Shown here one piece after another: positions 48,326 to 56,333 of a stretch of DNA of 64,000 nucleotides. Numbering within the stretch: position 1 is the stretch's first letter; each line of letters starts with the position of its first letter. The position numbers and the translations under genes are program-made. The notes under the pieces are model-generated. The model was not told the DNA's origin and did not search any database. It saw only the letters and a list, made by a program, of their open reading frames with translations. The stretch covers positions 1-64,000 of the forward strand of contig CAINND010000097.1 of the NCBI GenBank assembly GCA_903851035.1, in the 5' to 3' direction. This DNA comes from an uncultured Acidobacteriota bacterium. Its GTDB lineage: Bacteria; Acidobacteriota; Terriglobia; Terriglobales; Acidobacteriaceae.

Positions 48326-50212
48326 ATGATGAAGCAGCTTTGGCGGGGAATTTACGTTGTGGTGCTGGGCGTGGCGTTTACTTCGGTGGCGTCAGCGGAT
48401 TGCATCCAGAATGGCAAAAAAGTGGCATGCCCTCCTGCGCCCAAGCCGGCCGCACCCAAGCCTGCGCCAACGCCGCGGCCTGCTGCTTCCGCACCTGCCC
48501 CCCGGCCCACACCGGCGCCGCAGCCTACCTATATGCCGCGCGGGCCTGCGGCGACCTCAGCAATCCAGCCGGCAAACACATCGCAACCATCCGCACAGCC
48601 AACCGCCCAGCCCGTGACGCACCCAGCGCAGCAGCCAGCATCACAGCCAACCGCCCAGCCCGTGACGCACCCAGCGCAGCAAGCTGCACAGCCCTCTGCA
48701 CCGCAATCCGGACGGCATCCCCAGCCCGCGCCGGGTTTCAGCGCTCCGGCGGCGCAGGCTTCGCCGCAGCCCACGCATCCTGTGGGCAAGCCGGTCTATA
48801 ACATCAGTTCCGGAGCCGTGGGAGCAAAGGGACCGACACCGGGCAGTTTTGTGCTCACACCCTCGGGATCGCGAGACGTAGTCAGCCAGGTGAACGGATC
48901 GCGCGCGGGCTACAAAGGGGTGAATGCCCGGCCACTGCCGCAGGGCACAGTCACCACACGGCCGGACGGGCACATCAACATCGCTGCCAGTGGAGGACGC
49001 CGCTACGAGGTGCGTCCCAATGGCACCCTGGCGGGCTTTAGCCGCAATGGCACCGATGCGCGCTTCCGTCCCGAAGGCCGCCTTTCGGGGGTGCACACCG
49101 CCAACCTGGATGTGCAGCACGGCGTGCATGGAGAGCGCACGGTTGTGTTGCGCCGCCCGGATAACACCCTGGTTGTGCGCAGCGGACCGCGCCTGGGATA
49201 CATACAACGCAATGTGAATTATCACGGCGTCAGCTATACCCAGCGCACCTTCATCGTTGGCGACCGGGTATTCACGCGCAATTACGTCGGCCTGCGCTAT
49301 CACGGCATGCTGTTGCCGCAATACATGCCGGCGGCGTACTTTGCGCCAACCTTCTATGGATGGGCCTACTATCCGTGGGATTGGCCTTCGCCTTACAACT
49401 GGGGCTGGGCCAGCGAGCCCTGGTACGGCGCCTATGGCGGATTTTTCGTTGCCGCACGCGTCTATCCCTCACCTGCACTGTGGCTGACCGATTTCTACCT
49501 GGGGCAGGTGATGTCCTCGGCCTACCAGATGCAGGCGGCAGCCGATGCTAATCTCGCGCCCGATGCGGCACTCGATGGGTCAATCGACTATGGCCAGCTT
49601 GCCGCGCCGGCGGATACGCCCATCTCTCCGGAATTGAAGCAGGCAATTGCCGACGAGGTACGCCAGCAACTGGCTTATGAGAATGCTGCCTCGCAGAACT
49701 CTGTACAGGCCGCCGAACTGACCGGCCTGCCGCAAGTGTTGCAGCCCGGGCACCTGTTTGTGGCCGATGCTCCGCTGGATGTTGCCACCCTGGATGGTCT
49801 GGCCTGCAGCCTGTCGCCGGGCGACGTAATTGCACTGGTCGGCGTGCCCGCAGCCGATGCCGTGGCCGCCAACCTTACGGTCTCCGCCAGCCGCCAGGGT
49901 GACTGCCCGGTGCACACCACAGTCACGCTCAGCCTGGATCAGTTGCAGGAGATGCAGAACAGCTTCCGCGCCAATCTCGACCAGGGCTTGCAGACCCTGC
50001 ATGACCAGCAGGGGCAGAATGGCCTGCCCAAGGCACCAGCCTCCGCGCTGGCGGACATTCCGCCACCCCCGGCCGACGTCCCGCCGCCGCCCCCGCCATC
50101 CGATGCCCCGGCGCTGCTGGATGCCGCCGCCCAACAGGCTACCCAGGCGGAGAATGGCGTCACCCAGGCGGTTAACGCCATGGGAGATGCACCTCCGCCG
50201 GGCAGCCGGTAA
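48326..50212 (+). CDS. Large secreted low-complexity protein, unrecognised family (paralogue of the protein at 61612)
   Basis: About 628 residues with a signal peptide (GIYVVVLGVAFTSVASA, then DC). A Pro/Ala/Gln-rich tract (about 35-150) includes two copies of TAQPVTHPAQQ. The middle has RLGYIQRNVNYHGVSY and an aromatic block, FYGWAYYPWDWPSPYNWGW to WLTDFYLG. A globular part contains HLFVADAPLDVATLDGLACSLSPGDVIAL, and the C-terminus is a Pro-rich and Gln-rich tail. ATG 48326 has GGGAG upstream. The aromatic block and the LFVADAPLDV part recur at 61612-63330. Function unknown; an extracytoplasmic or wall-associated structural role is only a guess. Confidence 0.75.
   Translation: MMKQLWRGIYVVVLGVAFTSVASADCIQNGKKVACPPAPKPAAPKPAPTPRPAASAPAPRPTPAPQPTYMPRGPAATSAIQPANTSQPSAQPTAQPVTHPAQQPASQPTAQPVTHPAQQAAQPSAPQSGRHPQPAPGFSAPAAQASPQPTHPVGKPVYNISSGAVGAKGPTPGSFVLTPSGSRDVVSQVNGSRAGYKGVNARPLPQGTVTTRPDGHINIAASGGRRYEVRPNGTLAGFSRNGTDARFRPEGRLSGVHTANLDVQHGVHGERTVVLRRPDNTLVVRSGPRLGYIQRNVNYHGVSYTQRTFIVGDRVFTRNYVGLRYHGMLLPQYMPAAYFAPTFYGWAYYPWDWPSPYNWGWASEPWYGAYGGFFVAARVYPSPALWLTDFYLGQVMSSAYQMQAAADANLAPDAALDGSIDYGQLAAPADTPISPELKQAIADEVRQQLAYENAASQNSVQAAELTGLPQVLQPGHLFVADAPLDVATLDGLACSLSPGDVIALVGVPAADAVAANLTVSASRQGDCPVHTTVTLSLDQLQEMQNSFRANLDQGLQTLHDQQGQNGLPKAPASALADIPPPPADVPPPPPPSDAPALLDAAAQQATQAENGVTQAVNAMGDAPPPGSR
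48594..48681 (+). repeat. Tandem direct repeat within the secreted-protein gene
   Basis: A 40-base segment at 48594-48633 recurs exactly at 48642-48681 (48-base period), encoding the repeated TAQPVTHPAQQ unit. Such exact copies can expand or shrink by slippage. Confidence 0.85.
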
Positions 50213-50307
50213 TTGCGGTCAGCAGACGCAAGTTGCAGTAATATGCTGGTGAAGCCCGAAGCCGTGCGGAACTATCTGCCCGCGGCATTTCGTGTTGAGG
50301 AGACTCC

Positions 50308-50889
50308 ATGCGTAAGATTGCGGCACTCGCGCTATTTATTCTCAGCCTTTGTGTTGTGGCCATACCGCAGAGCCAGCCTGTGGCTCCGCCGCCCAAGCCT
50401 GCTGACAGCGGCCCCACCCTCGAGGTGACGATGCGCTTTGTTGAGGACAAGCTCAACGAGGTTGGACCAGTCAGCTACTCCGCCACCTGGCAGAATCACG
50501 CCGACAATACCAGCGGCAGTAATCAGTTCACGGTAGCGGCCACCGCCGTGGAAGCCGATGCCGGTGGTTGCAAAATCGCGTATCACTGGCGCAGCGTGCG
50601 CGATGGCCAGACGACGCGCGACTCCGATTATTGGTTCATGCTGAACGCCGTGCGCGAAGTTGTGGTTCGCAGCGGCGACGATCATCTCAAGAAGGTGAAC
50701 GAAGATGCCGGACAGAAGCAGGTGGAGGCACATGTAGCGCCGCCGCATTGGGTGGTGGTGCTGCGCCGCGGCGGACGCAGTGAAAACTCCTTCGTATTCA
50801 CAGACGAGTTGATGGCCAACCGCGTGGCACGAGCTCTTACACACGCGGTGGATCTTTGCGGCGGAGGCAAAAAGGAAGATCCCTTCTAA
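50308..50889 (+). CDS. Secreted protein of unknown function
   Basis: A 193-residue exported protein with a signal peptide (LALFILSLCVVAIPQ). The mature part looks like a small alpha/beta domain (LEVTMRFVEDKLNEVGPVSYSATW, CKIAYHWRSVRDG) with aromatic strands and ends with CGGGKKEDPF. TTGAGGAG sits a few bases before ATG 50308. It lies 95 bases after the large secreted gene and may be co-expressed. No family recognised. Confidence 0.7.
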   Translation: MRKIAALALFILSLCVVAIPQSQPVAPPPKPADSGPTLEVTMRFVEDKLNEVGPVSYSATWQNHADNTSGSNQFTVAATAVEADAGGCKIAYHWRSVRDGQTTRDSDYWFMLNAVREVVVRSGDDHLKKVNEDAGQKQVEAHVAPPHWVVVLRRGGRSENSFVFTDELMANRVARALTHAVDLCGGGKKEDPF

Positions 50890-50938
50890 ATCTCAACATT
50901 CCTGCGATGCGCGCAACAACCGCGCAGCATGCATAAAG

Positions 50939-50970
50939 AGAGCCAGCCCCAGGGCCGGCTCTTTTTATTT
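50939..50970. terminator. Terminator between the secreted protein and M28 genes
   Basis: A 9-pair hairpin with one mismatch (50939-50948 with 50953-50962) is followed on the plus strand by TTTTTATTT. The mismatch becomes a G-U on the minus strand, but the T-run there is weak, so the plus direction is stronger. Confidence 0.7.
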
Positions 50971-50986
50971 GCATTCGATGTGCGGG

Positions 50987-52630
50987 TTAGTGTCCGCCCT
51001 TTGGGTTTTCAATAAAGCGCGGTGGATGCGCCTCGTCCCCAAACTGCCATGCGGATAGATAAGCCAACCGCAGGATCTGCGCCATCTTGCGATAGTTGAT
51101 CTTGTCCGCCGTGTCGGTCGTGTGGTGGTAATCCGGGTGGAAGCCCGTAAACCACCAGAAGGCCGGCACGTTGTGCAGTACGAAGGGGAATTGATCGCTG
51201 CGGAAGAAGACGTTGAGTGCCGACTCATGATCGAAGCGGTCATCCAGCACCAGTCCCACGTGACGATTCTGCTCTTCCACCGTGCGGCGATAGTCGGGGC
51301 TGTAATAGCTGCCGATCAGGTTCAGGCGATTTGTTGTGTCGGCGGGAATTTCGATCAGCCCATCGGTCTGCGGACTCGGAGCCTCGTTGCGGCCAATCAT
51401 GTCGAAATTAATCATGGCGCGCGTGGTTGCCAGCGGACGCACCGGATGTGCCGCCAAATAGTAGGCGCCCAGCAGTCCGCGCTCTTCGGCCGCGAACACA
51501 ACGAATAAAATGCTGCGCCGTGGCCGCTGCGGGTTGACGGCAAAGGCCCGCGCCAGCTCCACTACGCCCACCGTGCCGCTGCCGTTATCGTCGGCGCCGT
51601 GCCAGATGCCTTCTTCCGTCTGCCCGTCATGGTCATGATGTCCGCTGAGAATGACCGTCTCGCCCTTCAACTCCGGCGAGCTGCCCTCGAGGATGGCGCC
51701 GACGTTCCAACTTGTGCCTTGCTTGGCGTACAGATTGCGGAAGTGCAATGCGATCCGTGTATCCGGCAGCGCACGCGATTGCGGCTTCAGGTCGCGGTCA
51801 ATCACAGTCTGAGCGTCGGTGGGGGTTGTGCCGCAGGTCAGCATCAGCGTGCGCGCCACCTCGTCGTTGACGATGGCCAGCGGAATCTGCAGATCGTCTT
51901 CGGCCAGCGCCTGCAACGGCGGAGTTATCTTGCGTACGGCTGAGCCGCCAATGCGCGCCTGCCGCTCCTGGTTGGAGAGGTGTTTGCGATTTGGCTCGGC
52001 CACCACGAGGATGGCCACGGCTCCGTGTGCCTGCGCGTTCAGAGCCTTTACCCGGGTGGTGGCATAGCGTGTGTTGCCCGTGCCATTGAAGATCGAGCTC
52101 GCATCGGTCTCCTGCGGCTCGTGGTCAAAGACCAGTACGATCTTGCCGCGCGCATCCACCCCGGCATAGTCGTCATAGCCCAACTCCGGGGCGGTGATGC
52201 CGAAGCCGGCAAAGACCACGTCGGCCGTGATGTCCACGTCGCTCTTGTAAGCGCCATATGCCTCCGGGAAGCGCATGACACGCTCGCTGCCGCCACGGCG
52301 TAAGGTGATCGTGCTCTGCGTGCGGTCAGAGCGATACTCAATCAGCGGTACCGCCTGCAGGTAGCTTGTGCCAAAGGCTGGTTTCAGTCCGGATTTGGCA
52401 AACTCGGCGGCAATCCACTGCACGGCAACTTCGTCGCCCGTGGTCAGGGAGAGCCGTCCCTGCAAGGCATCCGAGGCCAGAAAGCCAAGGTCGGCACGCA
52501 GGTCGCTCTCCTGGATCGCCTTGTATCCCGCAGCCACGCGCGCCGGTACCGGAGTCTGCGAAAAAGCTGCGGCCGTCAACGTTAGCAGGGCAATCATCGC
52601 CGCCCGCATCACCCTAGAGCGAGTCACCAT
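50987..52630 (-). CDS. M28 family zinc peptidase, secreted
   Basis: A 547-residue exported aminopeptidase with a signal peptide (MIALLTLTAAAFSQ). A protease-associated domain is inserted at about 120-260 (VVFAGFGITAPELGYDDYAGVD). The M28 zinc ligands appear as SGHHDHDG, GADDNGSGT (bridging Asp), AAEERGLLGAYY (catalytic Glu), NFDMIGRNE and HHTTDTADKIN. It would release N-terminal residues from peptides in the periplasm or outside. It is a single gene, convergent with 50308. Confidence 0.9.
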   Translation of the reverse strand: MVTRSRVMRAAMIALLTLTAAAFSQTPVPARVAAGYKAIQESDLRADLGFLASDALQGRLSLTTGDEVAVQWIAAEFAKSGLKPAFGTSYLQAVPLIEYRSDRTQSTITLRRGGSERVMRFPEAYGAYKSDVDITADVVFAGFGITAPELGYDDYAGVDARGKIVLVFDHEPQETDASSIFNGTGNTRYATTRVKALNAQAHGAVAILVVAEPNRKHLSNQERQARIGGSAVRKITPPLQALAEDDLQIPLAIVNDEVARTLMLTCGTTPTDAQTVIDRDLKPQSRALPDTRIALHFRNLYAKQGTSWNVGAILEGSSPELKGETVILSGHHDHDGQTEEGIWHGADDNGSGTVGVVELARAFAVNPQRPRRSILFVVFAAEERGLLGAYYLAAHPVRPLATTRAMINFDMIGRNEAPSPQTDGLIEIPADTTNRLNLIGSYYSPDYRRTVEEQNRHVGLVLDDRFDHESALNVFFRSDQFPFVLHNVPAFWWFTGFHPDYHHTTDTADKINYRKMAQILRLAYLSAWQFGDEAHPPRFIENPKGGH

Positions 52631-52759
52631 TCCACCTCCATCCGGCTCGCATTGCGCCGCGCATTACCAGGCAGCATGGCGCGTCGAGCCCGTTGCACCA
52701 TGGTAGCGCACCGCGTATGAGACGAACATTGGCGTGCGCCTCTTTATCAGTTGCAGAAC

Positions 52760-52787
52760 AAAGCCGCCGGCTGTGTGCCCGGCGGCT
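52760..52787 (-). terminator. Terminator after the 142-residue gene
   Basis: A perfect 9-bp stem (52762-52770 with 52779-52787) is followed on the minus strand by TTGTTCTG. Confidence 0.7.
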
Positions 52788-52811
52788 GAGATACCTTGCG
52801 AAGTTAGGTTG

Positions 52812-53240
52812 CTACTTGCTCTTGGCCATTTTTTCCATGATGGCCTTCATGCGTTCGCGCTGCGCCGCTGTCTGCTGGCGGCCATCGGGAGTCTGATCAA
52901 TCAACTTTTCCAGGTTGGCAGCAAAGCGCGGCGTGTAGGCCTTTTGGACATCCTTGAGGATGGGTTCGATCTTGGAGAAGACGCCGATGTGCTCTCCGTT
53001 GCAGTCGCGGAAGAGGTTGGCGTCAATGGCATCATGCAATACCAGGGCGGCATACATATCCCAATAGCTGATGACCATGCGCAGATGTCCGCTGTGCGGG
53101 CCAAACATCGCGGCCTGGAAGTCATCCAGCGTGGCGGGGTTGAACTCCCGGAAGAACCAGTCGCGCGCCACGCGCATCGTCTCCTCGCGGCGGAGGTCAT
53201 ACATTTTCAGAATCAATCCTGCCTGTGCTTCTTTGGACAT
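52812..53240 (-). CDS. Small helical soluble protein of unknown function
   Basis: A 142-residue, largely helical protein without signal peptide or membrane helix (LILKMYDLRREETMRVARDWFFREFNPATLDD, then a Lys/Arg/Met-rich C-terminus). No family recognised. It has its own terminator downstream and no operon partner in this direction; the divergent neighbour is the FHA phosphatase gene, 237 bases away. Confidence 0.65.
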   Translation of the reverse strand: MSKEAQAGLILKMYDLRREETMRVARDWFFREFNPATLDDFQAAMFGPHSGHLRMVISYWDMYAALVLHDAIDANLFRDCNGEHIGVFSKIEPILKDVQKAYTPRFAANLEKLIDQTPDGRQQTAAQRERMKAIMEKMAKSK

Positions 53241-53476
53241 GCGGTCACTCCTGTGCGTAACTCGGTGCTGTCAGTTGCGCGGGGTGAACGGGCTGGCCTC
53301 TCCCCGCTGGTAATCGTATGGCGGTCAGTTTTCCTGGTTGCTCCTCAGGATGACGCCGTTCTTCATGGTACTGCCAAGCAGGCCTATCATACCGGAGAGG
53401 AAGCGACTGCGGGCGTTGTAATATCATCCTGCAAGATTGGCCGATCTGCCATGGGCGCACACTCGCGCCGGAGAGC

Positions 53477-55120
53477 ATGACGATGTCCAGTGTGTCGAGC
53501 GAGAGCAAGGCTGGCGCGGAACTAGTGGTTGTCAGCAACGGTGTGCAGAGGCGATTTCCGCTATCGAAGCCGCTGGTCACCATTGGACGACGCCCGGACC
53601 AGGACATTGTGGTTGCCGAGACATGGGTTTCCCGAAGCCATGCCCGCGTAGAGCGGCACGGCGAAGAGTACTTTCTAGTGGATTTAAACAGCAGTCATGG
53701 AACCTTCCTGAATGGGAGGGCTGCGCAGCGCAGTTTGCTGGCGGATGGCGACCGCATTGCGCTGGGCTCGGCCGACGGCACCTACCTGATCTACCGTAAT
53801 CCCAACCAACCGGCGCGCGCCGCAGAAGCCACGCACGAAACGCTTTCCACCTTGCTGACCGGACGATTGGCCGGCGAGAAACCGGGCGACATTCAATTGC
53901 TGAATCTCTACATTGAGGGCGCGAGGGCGATCAATGCCGCCTCTGTGCTAAAGGAAATTCTGCTGAATTTGGTAGAGATTTCCCTGCGGCTTACGCGGGC
54001 CGAGCGTGGCTTTGTCTTCCTGTGCAATGAGGATGGAAGCCTGGCGCTGGAGGCAGGACGCAGCGAATCCGGCGCGGTGCTGACTGAAGCCAGCGGCATC
54101 TCGCAATCCATCCTGCAAGAGGTGCTGGCCACTTCATCGGAGTTCATCAAGAGCGAGGGCGATCCCGGGCTGGATGGCCGGGAAAGCGTGATTGCCCCGC
54201 ATCTGCGCAGCGTGGTCTGTATTCCTCTGCGCAAGTCGCACTTCCGTGAAAGCGGCGGACAGGGCGTAATGGGCATGCTCTACCTGGATAGCCGCGTGGA
54301 GAATGGCAAGCTGACGGGCGTAAGCCATGAACTGATCCGGGCCATTGCGCGCGAGGCGGCGGCGCTGGTGGAAAACGCCTTCCTTGCCAAAAGCGAACAG
54401 GAGGCGCATGCCTACCAGCGGGAACTGGCGATTGCTTCGTCCATCCAGCAGAGGATGATGGAGGTGAAGATTCCTTCCGTCTCATTTGCGTCGGTTGAGG
54501 CGCGCAACATCAGCTGCAAGGAAGTTGGCGGTGACTTCTACGACGTGATGCGCATGGCGGACTGTGTGGCCGTGGTGGTGGCCGATGTCAGCGGCAAGGG
54601 AATCTCGGCGGCTCTTCTGGCATCCGTGCTGCAGGGTGCGGTGTATCCGCAACTGCTGCAGGGGCTGTCGCTCGATCAGGTGGCTGCCGCGTTGAATGGT
54701 TACATCTACAACAAAATTGCCGGCCAGAAATACGCCACGCTGTTGATGATGCGGCTCTACGAAAACGGCGAGCTGGAGTACATCAACTGCGGACATCTGA
54801 AGCCCCTTCTGCGCTCCGGGGATTCCATGCGCTACCTGGAAAACGGGAATGTACCGGTGGGGCTGCTGGCCAATGCCGGCTTTACCGGCGGGCGCGAGCA
54901 ACTTAAGGCGGGCGACCAACTGTTGCTGATGACAGACGGTATCGCCGAGGCCGAGGACAAGGACGGAGTCGGTTTTGGAGATGAGGCCATGGAGCAGACG
55001 CTGGCCGGGGAGTTTACCCTGACCGGATTATTTGCGGCACTCGATGCGCACCGCGGAGAGGTTCCGCTGGCCGATGACTGCACGGCGCTGCTGCTGAAGT
55101 ACTCCCTCGAACATCCGTAA
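53477..55120 (+). CDS. FHA-GAF-PP2C (SpoIIE/RsbU-type) serine phosphatase
   Basis: A 547-residue signalling protein with three domains in order. FHA at about 20-105 (TIGRRPDQDIVVAETWVSRSHARV with the phosphothreonine-binding R, S and H, then NSSHGTFLNG). A GAF-like sensor at about 150-310 (LEILLNLVEISLRLTRAERGFVF and SVVCIPL). A PP2C-type phosphatase of the SpoIIE/RsbU class at about 320-547 (EVGGDFYDVM and ADVSGKGISAALLAS, metal Asp). It would dephosphorylate partner proteins and bind phospho-Thr partners through FHA. A natural partner is the Ser/Thr kinase at 56334. The start ATG 53477 or the ATG two codons on are both possible. Confidence 0.92.
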   Translation: MTMSSVSSESKAGAELVVVSNGVQRRFPLSKPLVTIGRRPDQDIVVAETWVSRSHARVERHGEEYFLVDLNSSHGTFLNGRAAQRSLLADGDRIALGSADGTYLIYRNPNQPARAAEATHETLSTLLTGRLAGEKPGDIQLLNLYIEGARAINAASVLKEILLNLVEISLRLTRAERGFVFLCNEDGSLALEAGRSESGAVLTEASGISQSILQEVLATSSEFIKSEGDPGLDGRESVIAPHLRSVVCIPLRKSHFRESGGQGVMGMLYLDSRVENGKLTGVSHELIRAIAREAAALVENAFLAKSEQEAHAYQRELAIASSIQQRMMEVKIPSVSFASVEARNISCKEVGGDFYDVMRMADCVAVVVADVSGKGISAALLASVLQGAVYPQLLQGLSLDQVAAALNGYIYNKIAGQKYATLLMMRLYENGELEYINCGHLKPLLRSGDSMRYLENGNVPVGLLANAGFTGGREQLKAGDQLLLMTDGIAEAEDKDGVGFGDEAMEQTLAGEFTLTGLFAALDAHRGEVPLADDCTALLLKYSLEHP

Positions 55121-55230
55121 GGCTTTCGGGTCGGGCGTGACCCGGGGGCGGACAGAGGCCATGGCGGGGTAGCTGATTTATTAATGAATCCCCACTTTAG
55201 AGGGTACATCTAAGCCAACACTTGTCTAAT

Positions 55231-55245
55231 CAGCGGATTCCGCTG
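55231..55245 (+). repeat. Inverted repeat ahead of the 64-residue peptide gene
   Basis: CAGCGG-att-CCGCTG, a perfect 6-bp palindrome with a 3-base spacer, lies 43 bases before the peptide start. It may be an operator or a leader hairpin. Confidence 0.4.
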
Positions 55246-55287
55246 GATTCCCTTGGGGAAGTGTTCCACCAATTCAATGGAGGGTTC

Positions 55288-55482
55288 ATGTCCGACGAAC
55301 AGGCGAAGCTGAAAAAGCTGGAAGAAGCGGGGATTCTGGAAAAGCATCAGTTCAGTCCTGAAGAGCTGGCGTTGGTTGCCAAAATCAGCGACGAAGAAAT
55401 CGAAGTATTGGTGAAGCTGCGCAACCGGCTAGGTGCGCCGGCGGCCGACAAGCATCACATCCGCCCCAACATATTTGTTTAG
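55288..55482 (+). CDS. 64-residue small protein, candidate modified-peptide precursor
   Basis: A short, very charged helical protein. GGAGGG lies 5 bases before ATG 55288. The N-terminal 50 residues are a Lys/Glu/Leu helix (EQAKLKKLEEAGILEKHQ and SPEELALVAKISDEEIEVL) and look like a leader; the C-terminus is distinct (RLGAPAADKHHIRPNIFV). No transmembrane or signal sequence. 58 bases downstream on the same strand is a haem-oxygenase-like diiron enzyme, a type known to modify small peptides. This pairing suggests a precursor-enzyme system, but it is inferred from context; it could also be a simple helical partner protein. Confidence 0.55.
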   Translation: MSDEQAKLKKLEEAGILEKHQFSPEELALVAKISDEEIEVLVKLRNRLGAPAADKHHIRPNIFV

Positions 55483-55540
55483 CCGGCAAGACCCGGCCAG
55501 GCGATAAAATCGTCCGATCCTGAGGGACGAGGTGTGTCCG

Positions 55541-56320
55541 ATGGCTGACGCAAAGCAATCTGCGATTGAAGACCTGCAGGCATCACCGAGAGCAGAGGCT
55601 CCAGAGGCAATGCGGCAGGCGACTTCGTCGGCAGGCCATGGCGCCGCGCTGTGGCTCAAGATCACCCTTGCCCAAAGCTTGCTGAATACGGCGGCACAGC
55701 GCTTTTGGAGCGATCCGGAGATGCCGCGCTTCTTCCCCTCTTTTCTGGTCGAGCTCTACTTGATAGTGCGCTGCAGCGTGCCGCTGATGGAGCGCGCCCT
55801 GGTGCGCGCCGAGCAATTGGCCTCCGCCGACGAACTGGCCCGGGTAACGGCTGGATATCTGAAGCTGCACATTGAAGAAGAGCGTCATCACGACGAGTGG
55901 CTGCTGAATGACCTGGTGGCTGCAGGCATGGAACGCGAGGCGCTGCTGAACAGACCTCCCAGCGCGAACGTGGCGCGGTTGACAGGTGCGCAGTACTGCT
56001 GGATTGAGCACGCTCACCCGGCAGCCATCTTCGGCTACCTCGGTATCATCGAGGGCAACCCGCCGCTGAGTGAGCACATAGAAGAAATACGGCGGCTGAC
56101 CGGTCTTCCGGCCGATGTTTTTCGCTCCATGCATCTGCACGCCGCGCATGATGTGGATCACCTGGCGGCCCTGAAGGCCACCATGCTGGCTCTGCCAATG
56201 ACGGCGGCCGACGAGCGATTCATCGCCACCAGTGCCTTTGCCACCCTGGAGTCCATGGTGCGCATCCTGGAAGATACTGCCTCCAGCGGCGAGGACGCTG
56301 GGTGCGCTACAGCCCTGTAA
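55541..56320 (+). CDS. Haem-oxygenase-like diiron enzyme (iron-containing redox enzyme family)
   Basis: A 259-residue all-helical protein. Ligand-rich helices are HIEEERHHDEW (H110, E113, E114, H117 area) and HAAHDVDHLAAL (H200, H203, H207), as expected for a dinuclear iron site of the haem-oxygenase-like fold (HDO). The N-terminal helix LPFF-like region is replaced by WLKITLAQSLLNTAAQRFWSD. Members oxidise diverse substrates; several act in natural-product and peptide modification. No haem ligand motif of true haem oxygenase was recognised. ATG 55541 has GAGG upstream; a GTG three codons before is possible. Followed by the kinase after 13 bases, so they are probably co-transcribed. Confidence 0.72.
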   Translation: MADAKQSAIEDLQASPRAEAPEAMRQATSSAGHGAALWLKITLAQSLLNTAAQRFWSDPEMPRFFPSFLVELYLIVRCSVPLMERALVRAEQLASADELARVTAGYLKLHIEEERHHDEWLLNDLVAAGMEREALLNRPPSANVARLTGAQYCWIEHAHPAAIFGYLGIIEGNPPLSEHIEEIRRLTGLPADVFRSMHLHAAHDVDHLAALKATMLALPMTAADERFIATSAFATLESMVRILEDTASSGEDAGCATAL

Positions 56321-56333
56321 GAGGAGAATCTCC

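Noticed and set aside
55231..55245. Intrinsic terminator after the FHA phosphatase gene
   Set aside because: The palindrome has no T-run and lies within the leader of the next gene.
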